A stretch of DNA of 29,774 nt from Candidatus Aminicenantes bacterium UBA4085. Lineage in GTDB: Bacteria; Acidobacteriota; Aminicenantia; Aminicenantales; UBA4085. Numbering within the stretch: position 1 is the first letter of the stretch; each line of letters begins with the position of its first letter. The notes beneath the pieces are model-generated. The model worked only from the letters and a program-made list of their open reading frames with translations. It made no database searches and was not told where the DNA came from. Below, piece after piece: positions 16,242 to 24,704 of this stretch. The DNA lies in the NCBI GenBank assembly GCA_002383325.1, contig DFYJ01000025.1, forward strand, positions 24,251-54,024. The letters are read 5' to 3'. The position numbers were made by a program, and so were the translations under genes.

Positions 16242-17488
16242 GTTTTTTTCCTGGCCTCCGCAAGCCGCGCCTCGACGCGCGGCCGGATCGCCGCTGCCTG
16301 TGCGGCCGGCAAGCTGCCCAGCTTGGTCAGGGCCGTCACATGGGAAGCCGCCGCTTCCATCCAGCGCCCGGCCAGCTCGAGGGTCATGCCCAGACTGAAA
16401 TGGGCGTACCAATCCTCCGGCCGCTCCTCGCATCCGAACCGGGCCAGAGCGATCAGAGGCTCGAATCTCCGCTCCTCCGTCCATTTGACCCGCAGCCGAA
16501 AGTCGGCATAGGGCCCCAGCCCGATGTCGTAGCCGAAGCGCACGGCCAAGCCCTGCTTGTAATCACCGATGGCGGAACCTCCCCCGAGACCGATGTCCTC
16601 CGGGAGGGTCGCCCAGGGCTTGAACAGCTCGCGCAAGCCGTCGTAGAGAGTCATCAAGGCCAGCGAGCCGTGGTTCTCGCCCGGCTCGGGGTCGAACTCC
16701 CAGGTCAGGCCTTCCGGCCGCTGCGCCTTCAGCCAGTCCTGGAAGGCGGCCAGGTCGCGGGAGAGCTCCGGCTGGTCGCCTTGGGTGAACAGGAGATATT
16801 GAGGAGCGGGCTTTCGGGAGGCCAGCGCTTCGTCCAGGAGCTCGGAGACGCGGGCATAGTCGGCCTCCGCGAACATCGGGCCGGCCGCGAGAACGGTCTG
16901 GAAGAGGTCGGGCGCCTGCACCGCGGCTTGGAGGCCCCACAGGGCGCTGGCCGAATGGCCGAGCAGAATACGATGCGGAACGGTCCGGTAGCGGGCCTCG
17001 AGAAACGGAACCAGCTCGCGGCGGACGAACTCGAGGATGTCGGGGCCGCGGCCCGAGCCCGGCTTCCTCTCCTCGGCATAAAGGGAGAACCAGTCCCCGT
17101 TCAGGTCCGCCGAGACGGCGATGAGAGGCGGTATCATCCCGGCCGATGCCAGGCCCAAGGTGATCCCGGCAACGGCGGGGAAGCGGTCGGCGACCTGGAA
17201 GGCGATGAGGACGGGATACCTGGCCTGGCCTGCCTCATAACCGGCAGGCAGCGACACCTGGAGGCGGATCGGCTGCCCGAAGACCTTCGACGGCAGGGAC
17301 AGGGTCTTGCCGATGATGATCGGTTCCTCCTTGCCTGCCGTCGGGTCTTGGCCAGGCCCATCCGGCTGGCACTCATAACCGGCCATCTCCCAAGGTTCCT
17401 CGAAGTTGGCCTGCGCCGACAGCAGCAAGGCCGCTCCGCAGACCGCGAACATGACAAGACTAAGAATCCATTTTCGGCGTAAAGACAT
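16238..17488 (-). CDS. Secreted esterase, PF00756-like, with a TPR-like C-terminal segment
   Basis: The 416-residue protein starts with a signal peptide (about 1-27) and an alpha/beta hydrolase of the esterase D / enterochelin-esterase type. The nucleophile elbow is GHSASA with S179 and the catalytic His is H273 in GENHGS. The N-terminal beta segment ([12 protein letters not shown]) and the [11 protein letters not shown] strand are typical. The last 60 residues ([29 protein letters not shown]) look like a tetratricopeptide repeat. The ATG at 17488 follows GGAGGAAGCC; the open frame upstream is not supported. It is divergent from the LuxR-type gene, with a 9-bp inverted repeat between them. 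The natural ester is unknown. Confidence 0.85.
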   Translation of the reverse strand: MSLRRKWILSLVMFAVCGAALLLSAQANFEEPWEMAGYECQPDGPGQDPTAGKEEPIIIGKTLSLPSKVFGQPIRLQVSLPAGYEAGQARYPVLIAFQVADRFPAVAGITLGLASAGMIPPLIAVSADLNGDWFSLYAEERKPGSGRGPDILEFVRRELVPFLEARYRTVPHRILLGHSASALWGLQAAVQAPDLFQTVLAAGPMFAEADYARVSELLDEALASRKPAPQYLLFTQGDQPELSRDLAAFQDWLKAQRPEGLTWEFDPEPGENHGSLALMTLYDGLRELFKPWATLPEDIGLGGGSAIGDYKQGLAVRFGYDIGLGPYADFRLRVKWTEERRFEPLIALARFGCEERPEDWYAHFSLGMTLELAGRWMEAAASHVTALTKLGSLPAAQAAAIRPRVEARLAEARKKT

Positions 17489-17511
17489 GGCTTCCTCCGG
17501 GCAACTCGACT

Positions 17512-17537
17512 CGAGGCGGCCGGATTCAGCCGCCTCG
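17512..17537. promoter_or_regulatory. Inverted repeat between the esterase and LuxR-type genes
   Basis: CGAGGCGGC-N8-GCCGCCTCG is a perfect 9-bp inverted repeat, 24 bases upstream of the esterase ATG. It could be an operator for the adjacent LuxR-type regulator or a leader hairpin. Confidence 0.4.
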
Positions 17538-17656
17538 CAAGAAGAGTACGCGCCGAGCCGGCGTTCCGCCATGGGACTGGGGTCATCAAACGGCGAAAGG
17601 GACTCCGGTACCATGCCCGCGAAGGCCGGCCGATGGGCCGGAGCGGGCCTTCCGGG

Positions 17657-17662
17657 TATAAT
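17657..17662 (+). promoter_or_regulatory. -10 box of the 7TM-LuxR gene, leaderless arrangement
   Basis: A perfect TATAAT ends 7 bases before the ATG at 17670 and no ribosome site precedes that ATG. Transcription would begin at or next to the start codon. No clear -35 was found. Confidence 0.5.
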
Positions 17663-17669
17663 GGCCCCG

Positions 17670-18632
17670 ATGGACGCGGGAATTCTGGCCAATCATCTGG
17701 CGGCGCTCTTCCTGAGCTTCGCCGCGCTCCTGGCCGCGTTCCGTCTGATGAAGCGCCATCGCCTCCCCTTCCTTTCCGATTACGCGGCCTTCCTTCTGCT
17801 CTCGGCCGTCTGGGGTTTTGCCCTCTGGACGATCCCCGGCTTCCTGGACGCCGCCCGCGCCCTTCCCGCGGGATCGCCGGGCCTGTCCCGGGTTCCTCTG
17901 GTGGCCAAATGGTTCGGATTCCCATTCCACCTGCTGCAGCTCTATTTCCTGACCCTGACCCTGGCCGGCCTGCTCAGGATCAAGGTCAAGCCGTCCTTCA
18001 AGCGCGCCTATGCGGCGGCGGCCGCCGTGGTCCTGGCGGTCCTGTTCGCGGCCCTTCTAACGATGCTGGGGGGCGGGCGCCGCAACCCGTTCGCCTTCCT
18101 TCACGCCCAGACGACCAACGCCTATCTGCTGTTCCAGGCGCTGTTGTACCTGTGGGGAATCCTCCGCGCCCGCCGGATCGAGGAAGAGGGAAGGCGCCGG
18201 GCGGCAGGCTGGTTTTCCGGCCTGTATCTGGCCGGGTTCGCCGTCTATTTCGCCGTGACGAGCTGGGTAACCTGGTCGGGCGGCATCGGATCGGCGCTGA
18301 TCGGGGCTTATCACATCCCCCCTCTCGCCGTCCTGGCCGTCGCGCTGCGCCGCGGTCATCTCGCGGCGGAGCCGGCGGCCGCGCCTTCCCCGACCGCTTC
18401 GGCCGCCGTCGAGGCATTCCTGTCGCATTCCCCCTTGACCGAAAGGGAACGGGAGATCGTCGGCCGTCTGCTCGCCGGCCGGTCCAACCGGGAGATCGCC
18501 CGCGACCTCTTCCTCTCCCACCAGACGGTCAAGAACTACGTCAGCCGGATCTACAAGAAGCTCGGGGTGACGACGCGGCTCGAGCTGATGAATGCGGCCT
18601 TGAGGCCCGATCCCGGGCCGGGTGAAAAGTAG
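17670..18632 (+). CDS. Membrane-bound LuxR-type transcription regulator (7TM-HTH)
   Basis: The 320-residue protein has about seven membrane helices (roughly 5-26, 37-56, 80-102, 113-133, 148-166, 180-201, 207-227). A short Ala/Pro linker then leads to a C-terminal LuxR/GerE helix-turn-helix ([44 protein letters not shown], about 256-299). It would act as a one-component regulator coupling a membrane signal to DNA. There is no receiver domain or kinase. The start at 17670 is favoured because TATAAT overlaps the in-frame ATG at 17661. It is divergent from the secreted esterase gene, its most likely target. Confidence 0.85.
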   Translation: MDAGILANHLAALFLSFAALLAAFRLMKRHRLPFLSDYAAFLLLSAVWGFALWTIPGFLDAARALPAGSPGLSRVPLVAKWFGFPFHLLQLYFLTLTLAGLLRIKVKPSFKRAYAAAAAVVLAVLFAALLTMLGGGRRNPFAFLHAQTTNAYLLFQALLYLWGILRARRIEEEGRRRAAGWFSGLYLAGFAVYFAVTSWVTWSGGIGSALIGAYHIPPLAVLAVALRRGHLAAEPAAAPSPTASAAVEAFLSHSPLTEREREIVGRLLAGRSNREIARDLFLSHQTVKNYVSRIYKKLGVTTRLELMNAALRPDPGPGEK

Positions 18633-18670
18633 AGGCCGGGCCGCGGACGAGAGCCCCGTCATTTACTGAG

Positions 18671-18796
18671 AGGGGTCAGGTCTCAACATTCAACATTTCT
18701 CCCCAACGGCATTAAGCATTCGGGGGAACGAACCATACGCAAACGAATTCCGACTCACTTTTTTGCCGAAATGTTGAATGTTGAGACCTGACCCCT
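18671..18796. repeat. Inverted-repeat element, family A copy 2
   Basis: Perfect 28-bp terminal inverted repeats (18671-18698 and 18769-18796) flank a 70-base unpaired interior. The outer 13 bases AGGGGTCAGGTCT match the element at 12898; the inner part is CAACATTCAACATTT instead of TGACATTTGACA. It fills the gap between the convergent LuxR-type and dppA genes, ending 3 bases from the dppA stop, and may form a hairpin in both transcripts. Confidence 0.85.
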
Positions 18797-18799
18797 GGT

Positions 18800-19678
18800 C
18801 TACATTTTGGCCAGGCGGAAGAGCTTGATGAGGGTCATGACGTCGTCCGCTTGGAAGCTCACGGTGTGCTCGTCCTTGCGGACCGCGCCGGGAATCCAGG
18901 AGGCCTTCTGGGCCCCGGCCTCGTCGGCGAAGGCAACATCGAGGGTGTAGGGCGGGGCCGGCTTGTAGGGCTTGAAGGCTTGGACCCGCTTGAGCGCGGC
19001 CGCGGTCTTTTCGCGGATGAGATCCTGCGCAGCCTGCGGGGAGAGCCCCAGCTCGGCCGTGCCGATGCCTTCCTTGACCACAACGGTCTCGACGTCTCCG
19101 AACAGCTCCCGGACCTGGCCGCAGATGGCCTTGTCGCCGGTGACAAGGACGACCGGAACGTCGAACATGCCGGCGATCAGGGCGTTGATGCCGGCCTCGG
19201 GCATCTTGCGGCCGTTGATGACCACGTCGAGGAGCTTGGTGGTCATGGTGTGCTTGAGGACGGCGTCGGGCGTGGAGGCCCTGGCGTGGTAGCCGATGAA
19301 GATCACGGCGTCAAAGGTCTTGTCGAGGCCCTCCATCATGCTCAAGGGGCCGTAGCTCCAGTCGCGCAGCAGCTTGACGCCGGGGTCGAGCAGATCGGGC
19401 AGGATGTTGCGGCCGGTGTCGTGGGCGTCGCGAACGACAATCTCCCCGGCCCCCGCGGCCCGGGCCGCCTCGATCGCGGCGTTGACCTCCTGGGTCATGA
19501 TCCGGCGGAAAAGGCCGTAGTCCTGGCCGCCGACGGTCACGTCGTCCCAGTTGACGACACCGCTGATGCCCTCCATATCCACCGAGATGAAAACTTTCAG
19601 GGGCTTGGCCGGCGTCTGGGCGGCGGCAATAGACGCGGCAACGAGCAGCAGAACGACCGCGACGGTGGTTTTCTTCAT
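18800..19678 (-). CDS. Secreted DppA-like D-aminopeptidase (M55)
   Basis: The 292-residue protein is an M55 zinc peptidase with an added signal peptide (about 1-20, ending AAAQ), so it acts outside the cytoplasm, unlike B. subtilis DppA. Aligned zinc-site residues are D34 and E36 (SVDMEGISG), H86 (RDAHDTGRN), H131 (GYHAR) and E161 (MPEAGINALIAG). DppA removes N-terminal D-amino acids from peptides, so a role in recycling peptidoglycan-derived or D-amino-acid peptides is likely. GGAGGG lies 5 bases before the ATG. The stop abuts a family A repeat. Confidence 0.92.
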   Translation of the reverse strand: MKKTTVAVVLLLVAASIAAAQTPAKPLKVFISVDMEGISGVVNWDDVTVGGQDYGLFRRIMTQEVNAAIEAARAAGAGEIVVRDAHDTGRNILPDLLDPGVKLLRDWSYGPLSMMEGLDKTFDAVIFIGYHARASTPDAVLKHTMTTKLLDVVINGRKMPEAGINALIAGMFDVPVVLVTGDKAICGQVRELFGDVETVVVKEGIGTAELGLSPQAAQDLIREKTAAALKRVQAFKPYKPAPPYTLDVAFADEAGAQKASWIPGAVRKDEHTVSFQADDVMTLIKLFRLAKM

Positions 19679-19701
19679 GGCTTCCCTCCTCGGACGGGAC
19701 C

Positions 19702-19730
19702 ATCTTACCTGCCGATCAAGGCCCGATCAA
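19702..19730 (-). promoter_or_regulatory. Promoter of the dppA-like gene
   Basis: TTGATC (19725-19730), a 17-base spacer and TAAGAT (19702-19707) on the minus strand. Confidence 0.5.
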
Positions 19731-19741
19731 GACTCTGAATT

Positions 19742-19850
19742 GGGGGACACCATACATAACTCCCGAACTCTCCCCTGACCCAAAAACTACGGAAAGCCCG
19801 TCACCGGAAACGACGCCAAAAGTATTCGGGAGTTATGTATGGTGTCCCCC
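19742..19850. repeat. Inverted-repeat element, family B copy 1
   Basis: Perfect 26-bp terminal inverted repeats (19742-19767 and 19825-19850) opening GGGGGACACCATAC flank a 57-base interior. Two relatives occur at 27829-27912 and 27936-28046. It lies between the divergent dppA and homoserine dehydrogenase genes. Confidence 0.88.
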
Positions 19851-19909
19851 TATCTTTTAGGCTAAGATGCCTTCGTGGATCTTCGGTATCCTCTTGGGAA
19901 TTTGAATTC

Positions 19910-20950
19910 ATGAAGCTTCGGATCGGCATCGTCGGCTGCGGCACGGTCGGCCAGGGCTTCCTGGAGTGCCTGGACCGCAAGGCCGCCGACCTGCAGGCCC
20001 GTCACGGCTTCGAGGCCAAGATCACGGCCGTGGCCGATCCCGTCCGCGGCAACCTCATCGCCCCGCAGGGCCTCGATATCCGCAAAACGCTGAAAGTCCT
20101 GGCCCAGGGCGGCAAGATGCAGACCGTCGATCCCCGGGCGGCCAAGTACGACGGGATCCCGACCGTCGACATCATCGAGGCGGCAGGCGCCGACCTGATC
20201 GTCGAGCTGACCCCGACCGACATCAAGACCGGCGAGCCGGCTTCAAGCCACATCCGGCGGGCCCTGATGACCGGCAAGCACGTGGTCACGACCAATAAGG
20301 GTCCGGTGGCGCTTCATGGCCGCGAACTGTCCGAGCTGGCCCGCAAGCGCAAGCTCCACTTCCGCTTCGAGGGCACGGTCATGAGCGGCACGCCCGTCTT
20401 CAGCCTGGCCGAGCGCGGCCTGGCCGGCTCCTCGATCAAGGAGATCCGCGGCATCCTCAACGGCACCACCAACTTCATCCTCAGCCGCATGGAGACCGCA
20501 GGGCTCGACTTCCCCGAGGCGTTGGCCGAGGCCCAAAAGCTCGGCTACGCCGAAGCCGACCCCTCGGCCGACGAGGGCCGCGACGCCCTGGCCAAGATCG
20601 TCATTCTGGCCAATGTCCTTCTCGAGGCCGGCCTCAAGCCCGCCTCGGTCAGCGCATCCGGCATCGGCGGCATCACCAGGGCCATGATCGCCTCGGCCCT
20701 GGCCGACGGCTTCCGCTACAAGCTCATCGCCTACGCCCGCCGCGACGGCGCCCGGATCACGGCCGGGGTCGGGCCGCGCAAGATCCCCCTGACGGACCCC
20801 CTGGCCGGGATTATGGAGGCCCGCAACGCCCTGACTTTCGATACCGACCTCCTGGGCTTGGTGACCATCGAGGGGCCGGGGGCGGGCCGGCTCGAGACCG
20901 GCCAAGCCGTCCTCCAGGACGTGCTTGCCATCCACCACGAATTGAAATAG
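19910..20950 (+). CDS. hom: Homoserine dehydrogenase
   Basis: The 346-residue cytosolic enzyme reduces aspartate semialdehyde to homoserine, the branch point to methionine and threonine. The dinucleotide-binding GCGTVG lies at 9-14, TTNKGP carries K130, NGTTNFIL is at 184-191, and GYAEADPSADEGRDALAK (212-229) supplies the acidic substrate-binding and catalytic residues. It is the short form without the C-terminal ACT domain, so feedback inhibition by threonine through that domain is not expected. The ATG at 19910 is where homology begins; the open frame upstream is unsupported. Only a weak ribosome site (TTGGGA) is seen. The PLP enzyme of the same pathway is 158 bases downstream. Confidence 0.95.
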   Translation: MKLRIGIVGCGTVGQGFLECLDRKAADLQARHGFEAKITAVADPVRGNLIAPQGLDIRKTLKVLAQGGKMQTVDPRAAKYDGIPTVDIIEAAGADLIVELTPTDIKTGEPASSHIRRALMTGKHVVTTNKGPVALHGRELSELARKRKLHFRFEGTVMSGTPVFSLAERGLAGSSIKEIRGILNGTTNFILSRMETAGLDFPEALAEAQKLGYAEADPSADEGRDALAKIVILANVLLEAGLKPASVSASGIGGITRAMIASALADGFRYKLIAYARRDGARITAGVGPRKIPLTDPLAGIMEARNALTFDTDLLGLVTIEGPGAGRLETGQAVLQDVLAIHHELK

Positions 20951-21108
20951 ACTGTCCCCTCGACCGGCTGATGAGCCGCATCATGCGCCTGAAAACGCAG
21001 CCAAAGCCTTACCGCCACGTCTTTCCCGACGGCCTTTTCTAGGCCCCCCATGACGATTCCGCGCCGTTCGATACCCCACGTCTCTTTCTCCGAGGGAGGT
21101 TCGCGCCC

Positions 21109-22512
21109 ATGACCGAGACCAAGACTTACACACCCGGCGTTCAAAAGTACATCGACGAGGCCAAGCGGCTGCAAGTCGAGCGCGACGAGCACCTGGCCAG
21201 AGCCCGCGGCTGGAAGTTCGACACCATCGCGGTGCACGGCCTATACTCCCTGGAGGAGTCCTACCGCAATAACCAAGGCGCGCTCATCGAGCCGCTCTAC
21301 CTGTCCGCCTCCCAGTCCTACCGCGACTCCGACGAGCTGGAGGCGGCCCTGGCCTACCTCATCCCGACCTGGTGTTACACCCGGATCGCCAACCCGACCA
21401 CCTACTACTTGGAGTGGGCTCTGGCCCTGCTCGAGGGCTACCGGACCGGGTACGAGACCTCCTGCTGCGCCACCTCGTCCGGCATGGCCGCCATCGCCAT
21501 GGCCGTCGACCCCTTCCTGGTCAAGCAGAAGGAGGGCGAGAAGATCAATTTCGTCTCCTGCGTCAAGGTCTACGGGGGCACCTTCCAGCTCTTCAACCTG
21601 CGGCGCGGCCTGGAGCGGGGCATCGAGGTCCGCTGGGTGCTGCATCCCGAGGACGCCGAGGAGTGGAAGTCCAAGATCGACGCCAACACCCGCTTCGTCT
21701 ACATGGAGGGGCCGAGCAACCCTCAGCAGGGCTTCTGCGACATCCAGGCCGTAGCGGACGCGGCCCACGCCTTCGGGATCCCCTTCATCTTCGACGCCAC
21801 CTGCGCCACCCCGGCCCTGACCCGGCCGATCGCCCACGGGGCCGACATCGTCATCCACTCCCTGACCAAGTCGATTACGGCCGGCGGGACCGCCGTCGGC
21901 GGCGCCCTCATCAGCCGCAAGCCGATCACGACCAACATCGCCAACGACCACCCGCTGTTCAAGGCCAGCTTCGCCGAGTACGTCAAGTTCCTTCCCTACC
22001 GGGACAACGGCCCGGCCTCCTCCCCCTTCAACGCCATGATGGCCCTCAACGACCTGCGGACCCTGCGGACCCGCATGGACCTGGTCAGCCGCAGCTGCCA
22101 GACCGTGGCCGAGTGGCTGGGCAAGCCCCCCCGGGTCTACCAGGTCGACTTCCTGGGTCTGCCGTCCCATCCGCTGCACGGGCTGGCCGAGCGGTATATG
22201 TCCCTCGTCGACTCGAACGACGGGACGGGGCATCAGCTGCCCCGCTTCGGCCACCTGATGAGCTTCCGGGTCGACGGCCCGCCGGAGAACGCCCGCAAGG
22301 TCTACGACGGCTTCAAGATGATCTACCGGGCCACCGACCTGGGCCGGATCAAGAGCGTCGCCACCATCCCGGCCATCTCCACCCACCAGCAGCAGGGCGA
22401 GGAGGCGCGGCGGATGGCCGACGTGCCGCCCCAGCTCATCCGGCTGTGCGTCGGCGGCGAGGATCCGGCCGACGTCATAGCCGACCTGGAGCAGGCGCTG
22501 GCCCGGCTCTGA
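21109..22512 (+). CDS. Cys/Met metabolism PLP-dependent enzyme (cystathionine gamma-synthase / gamma-lyase family)
   Basis: The 467-residue enzyme belongs to the Cys/Met metabolism PLP family. The cofactor lysine is K254 in IHSLTKSITAGG, and D229 (FDATCATP) contacts the pyridine nitrogen. The usual TSSGMAAI (122-129), VYGGTF (154-159) and EGPSNP (200-205) motifs are present. It is about 70 residues longer than typical gamma-synthases (about 390), with an N-terminal extension of roughly 40 residues. Because hom precedes it, a role in trans-sulfuration or sulfhydrylation of activated homoserine toward methionine is likely; gamma-lyase activity cannot be excluded. GGGAGGTT precedes the ATG. Confidence 0.88.
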   Translation: MTETKTYTPGVQKYIDEAKRLQVERDEHLARARGWKFDTIAVHGLYSLEESYRNNQGALIEPLYLSASQSYRDSDELEAALAYLIPTWCYTRIANPTTYYLEWALALLEGYRTGYETSCCATSSGMAAIAMAVDPFLVKQKEGEKINFVSCVKVYGGTFQLFNLRRGLERGIEVRWVLHPEDAEEWKSKIDANTRFVYMEGPSNPQQGFCDIQAVADAAHAFGIPFIFDATCATPALTRPIAHGADIVIHSLTKSITAGGTAVGGALISRKPITTNIANDHPLFKASFAEYVKFLPYRDNGPASSPFNAMMALNDLRTLRTRMDLVSRSCQTVAEWLGKPPRVYQVDFLGLPSHPLHGLAERYMSLVDSNDGTGHQLPRFGHLMSFRVDGPPENARKVYDGFKMIYRATDLGRIKSVATIPAISTHQQQGEEARRMADVPPQLIRLCVGGEDPADVIADLEQALARL

Positions 22513-22530
22513 CCGGGCGGGCGGCCCGAT

Positions 22531-22559
22531 TTGACCCCGGGCACCCGATCGTCTATCAT
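22531..22559 (+). promoter_or_regulatory. Promoter of murA, leaderless arrangement
   Basis: TTGACC (22531-22536), a 17-base spacer and TATCAT (22554-22559). Only 7 bases separate the -10 from the ATG at 22567 and no ribosome site is present, so the transcript probably starts at the start codon. Confidence 0.65.
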
Positions 22560-22566
22560 TTCGCTG

Positions 22567-23829
22567 ATGGAAAAAATCCGCGTCACGGGAGCGCCGGACG
22601 TCCCTCTCCGAGGGCGGGTGAGGATCTCCGGCTCCAAGAATGCCGTCCTGCCGGCTATCGCCGCCTCGCTCCTGACCGAGCACCCGGTCACTCTGACCAA
22701 CATCCCCCTGGTCCGCGACGTCCACTCCATGCTCACGCTCATCCGCGAGCTGGGCTCCCGAACCTCCGTCGACCGCAACACTCTGACCATCCAGGTGCCC
22801 CGCCTTCTCTCCGAGGAGGCTTCCTACAGCCTGGTCCGCCTGATGCGGGCCTCGATCCTGGTCCTGGGGCCGCTGGTCGCCCGCTTCGGCAAGGCCATCG
22901 TGGCCCTGCCCGGCGGCTGCGCCATCGGCTCGCGGCCCATCGACCTTCACATCGCCGGCCTGCAGCGGCTGGGGGCGCGCATCTCCCTGGAGCACGGCTA
23001 CATCACCGCCGAGGCCGACCGCCTGCAGGGGGCCGAGGTCCATTTCGAGAAGACCACCGTCGGGGGGACCGAAAACCTGGTCATGGCCGCCTCCCTGGCC
23101 AAGGGCGAGACGATCCTGCGCAACTGCGCCCGCGAGCCCGAGATCAGCTGCCTTTGCGAGCTGCTGGTCAAGATGGGAGCCCGCATCGACGGCATCGGCG
23201 AGACGACCCTGCGCATCGTCGGCGTGGAGGCCCTGGGCGGGGCGGAGCACGCCATCATCCCCGACCGCATCGAGGCCGGGACCTACATGGTCGCCTCGGC
23301 CCTGACCCACGGCGACGTCGTCCTGGAGGGCGTCGAGCTCGGCCACATGGCCACGGTCGTCGACAGGCTGCGCTACTCGGGCGTGTCCATCGAGGACCTG
23401 GGAGACGGCGCCACCCGCGTGGTCGGGCCGCAGATCGTCCGGCCGCAGGACATCACCACTTCGCCCTTCCCGGGCTTCCCGACCGACATGCAGGCCCAGT
23501 TCATGGTCCTGCTGACCCAGGCCTCCGGGACCTCGATCATCACCGAGACGATCTTCGACCGCCGATTCCTTCACGTCAACGAGCTGCTCCGGCTGGGAGC
23601 CGCCATCGAGGTCTCCAACGACAAGGCCATCGTCCGCGGCATCACCCCGCTGTCCGGCGCCGAAGTGACCGCCACCGACCTGCGAGCCTCGGCCTCGCTC
23701 GTCCTGGCCGGGCTGATCGCCCACGGCACGACCGTCATCAACGAAGTCGAGCATATCGACCGCGGCTACGAGTCCATCGAGGAGAAGCTCCGCGGGCTGG
23801 GCGCCCGCATCGAGCGGATCCGGGCCTAG
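22567..23829 (+). CDS. murA: UDP-N-acetylglucosamine 1-carboxyvinyltransferase (MurA)
   Basis: The 420-residue cytosolic enzyme transfers enolpyruvate from PEP to UDP-GlcNAc, the first committed step of peptidoglycan synthesis. The N-terminal SGSKNAVLPAIAA holds the conserved K24-N25. The active-site cysteine C118 is in LPGGCAIGSRP, so the fosfomycin-reactive residue is intact. The C-terminal half has the expected PGFPTDMQAQFM and VFDRRF-like (IFDRRFLHVNEL) motifs. Length is normal. It appears to lead an operon with the HIT, NYN and DUF2520 genes. Confidence 0.96.
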   Translation: MEKIRVTGAPDVPLRGRVRISGSKNAVLPAIAASLLTEHPVTLTNIPLVRDVHSMLTLIRELGSRTSVDRNTLTIQVPRLLSEEASYSLVRLMRASILVLGPLVARFGKAIVALPGGCAIGSRPIDLHIAGLQRLGARISLEHGYITAEADRLQGAEVHFEKTTVGGTENLVMAASLAKGETILRNCAREPEISCLCELLVKMGARIDGIGETTLRIVGVEALGGAEHAIIPDRIEAGTYMVASALTHGDVVLEGVELGHMATVVDRLRYSGVSIEDLGDGATRVVGPQIVRPQDITTSPFPGFPTDMQAQFMVLLTQASGTSIITETIFDRRFLHVNELLRLGAAIEVSNDKAIVRGITPLSGAEVTATDLRASASLVLAGLIAHGTTVINEVEHIDRGYESIEEKLRGLGARIERIRA

Positions 23830-23854
23830 GCCGCCGCGGAGCGCGGAGGCGCCC

Positions 23855-24199
23855 ATGAACGACTGCCTGTTCTGCAGGATCGCCGCCAAGGCCGTCCCGG
23901 CCAAGATCGTCTACGAGGACGACCGCATTCTGGCCTTCGACGACATCCGGCCAATGGCGCCCGTCCACACCCTGATCATTCCCAAGCAGCACTTCGCCTC
24001 GCTCAACGAGGTCCCGCCGGAGGAGGCCGACCTGATGGCCCACATCCTGATGAAGGCCAGGGAGATCGCGGCCCTCAAGGGGGTCGGCGCGACGGGCTAC
24101 CGCCTGGTCCTCAACACGGCCCGTGACTCGGGGCAGGAGGTCCTGCACATTCACTTCCACGTCCTGGGCGGGCGGCCGATGCTCTGGCCCCCGGGATGA
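23855..24199 (+). CDS. HIT family nucleotide-binding protein (HinT-like)
   Basis: The 114-residue protein carries the His triad H98-x-H100-x-H102 (LHIHFHVLGG) and an N-terminal C4-x-x-C7, which may bind zinc. HinT-type proteins hydrolyse nucleoside phosphoramidates and similar adenylated compounds. Length is typical. GGAGG precedes the ATG, and the gene begins 25 bases after murA. Confidence 0.94.
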   Translation: MNDCLFCRIAAKAVPAKIVYEDDRILAFDDIRPMAPVHTLIIPKQHFASLNEVPPEEADLMAHILMKAREIAALKGVGATGYRLVLNTARDSGQEVLHIHFHVLGGRPMLWPPG

Positions 24200-24212
24200 C
24201 CGCCGGGGGCAC

Positions 24213-24704
24213 ATGGCCTTCATCGTCGACGGCAGCAACTACCTGGGAGCCGTCTTCCCCGACCGGCTCCGGGACCCGGAAGGGCGGATGTCCATGGCCC
24301 GGCGGCTGCTGGCCTTCGCCCATCACACCCGCAACCGCATCCACCTGGTCTTCGACGGCCGCGGCTCGGACGATCTGGCCGCGCTGACGCGGGGCGACGA
24401 CCGGCTCCGCCTCCACACCCCGCCCGACGGGGAGAGCGCCGACGACGTCATCATCGAGCTCATCAACCGGCAGAAGGACCGCCGGCACCTGGTCCTGGTC
24501 AGCAACGACCGGGCCCTGCGCGACTACGCCCGCGAAGGGGGGGCCTCGTCGCTTCTCTGCCGGGAGTTCGAGGCGCGGCTCAAAACCGCCCTGCGCGAGC
24601 GCAAGGCGGGCCGCGAGCTGGCCAAGCCGGAGGTGAAGCCGTCGCCCTTCGAGGTCGGGTTTTGGACGGAAGTCTTTGAGCGGGGGGGAAAGAAACGCCG
24701 ATGA
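24213..24704 (+). CDS. NYN/PIN-like domain protein (YacP-like)
   Basis: The 163-residue protein has the NYN-type nuclease fold of YacP relatives (DUF901). The first acidic site is in FIVDGSNYLG, FDGRGSDD follows near 47, GESADDVIIELI gives further acidic residues and LVSNDRALRDYA the last. Such proteins are predicted RNA-processing nucleases. The C-terminus is basic (GGKKRR). It starts 13 bases after the HIT stop and its stop overlaps the next gene (ATGA). Confidence 0.85.
   Translation: MAFIVDGSNYLGAVFPDRLRDPEGRMSMARRLLAFAHHTRNRIHLVFDGRGSDDLAALTRGDDRLRLHTPPDGESADDVIIELINRQKDRRHLVLVSNDRALRDYAREGGASSLLCREFEARLKTALRERKAGRELAKPEVKPSPFEVGFWTEVFERGGKKRR

Noticed and set aside
20951..21108. SAM-type riboswitch before the methionine-pathway PLP enzyme
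   Set aside because: I looked for SAM-I, SAM-alpha and SAH core sequences and saw none. Only a 5-bp hairpin (CGGCT-GATG-AGCCG, 20965-20978) is present.
21241..23904. Very long minus-strand frame (887 codons) and a plus-strand frame of 828 codons (21372-23858)
   Set aside because: Both are low-complexity Gly/Asp/Arg/Pro-rich shadows across the PLP enzyme and murA, which have clear motifs in the true frame.
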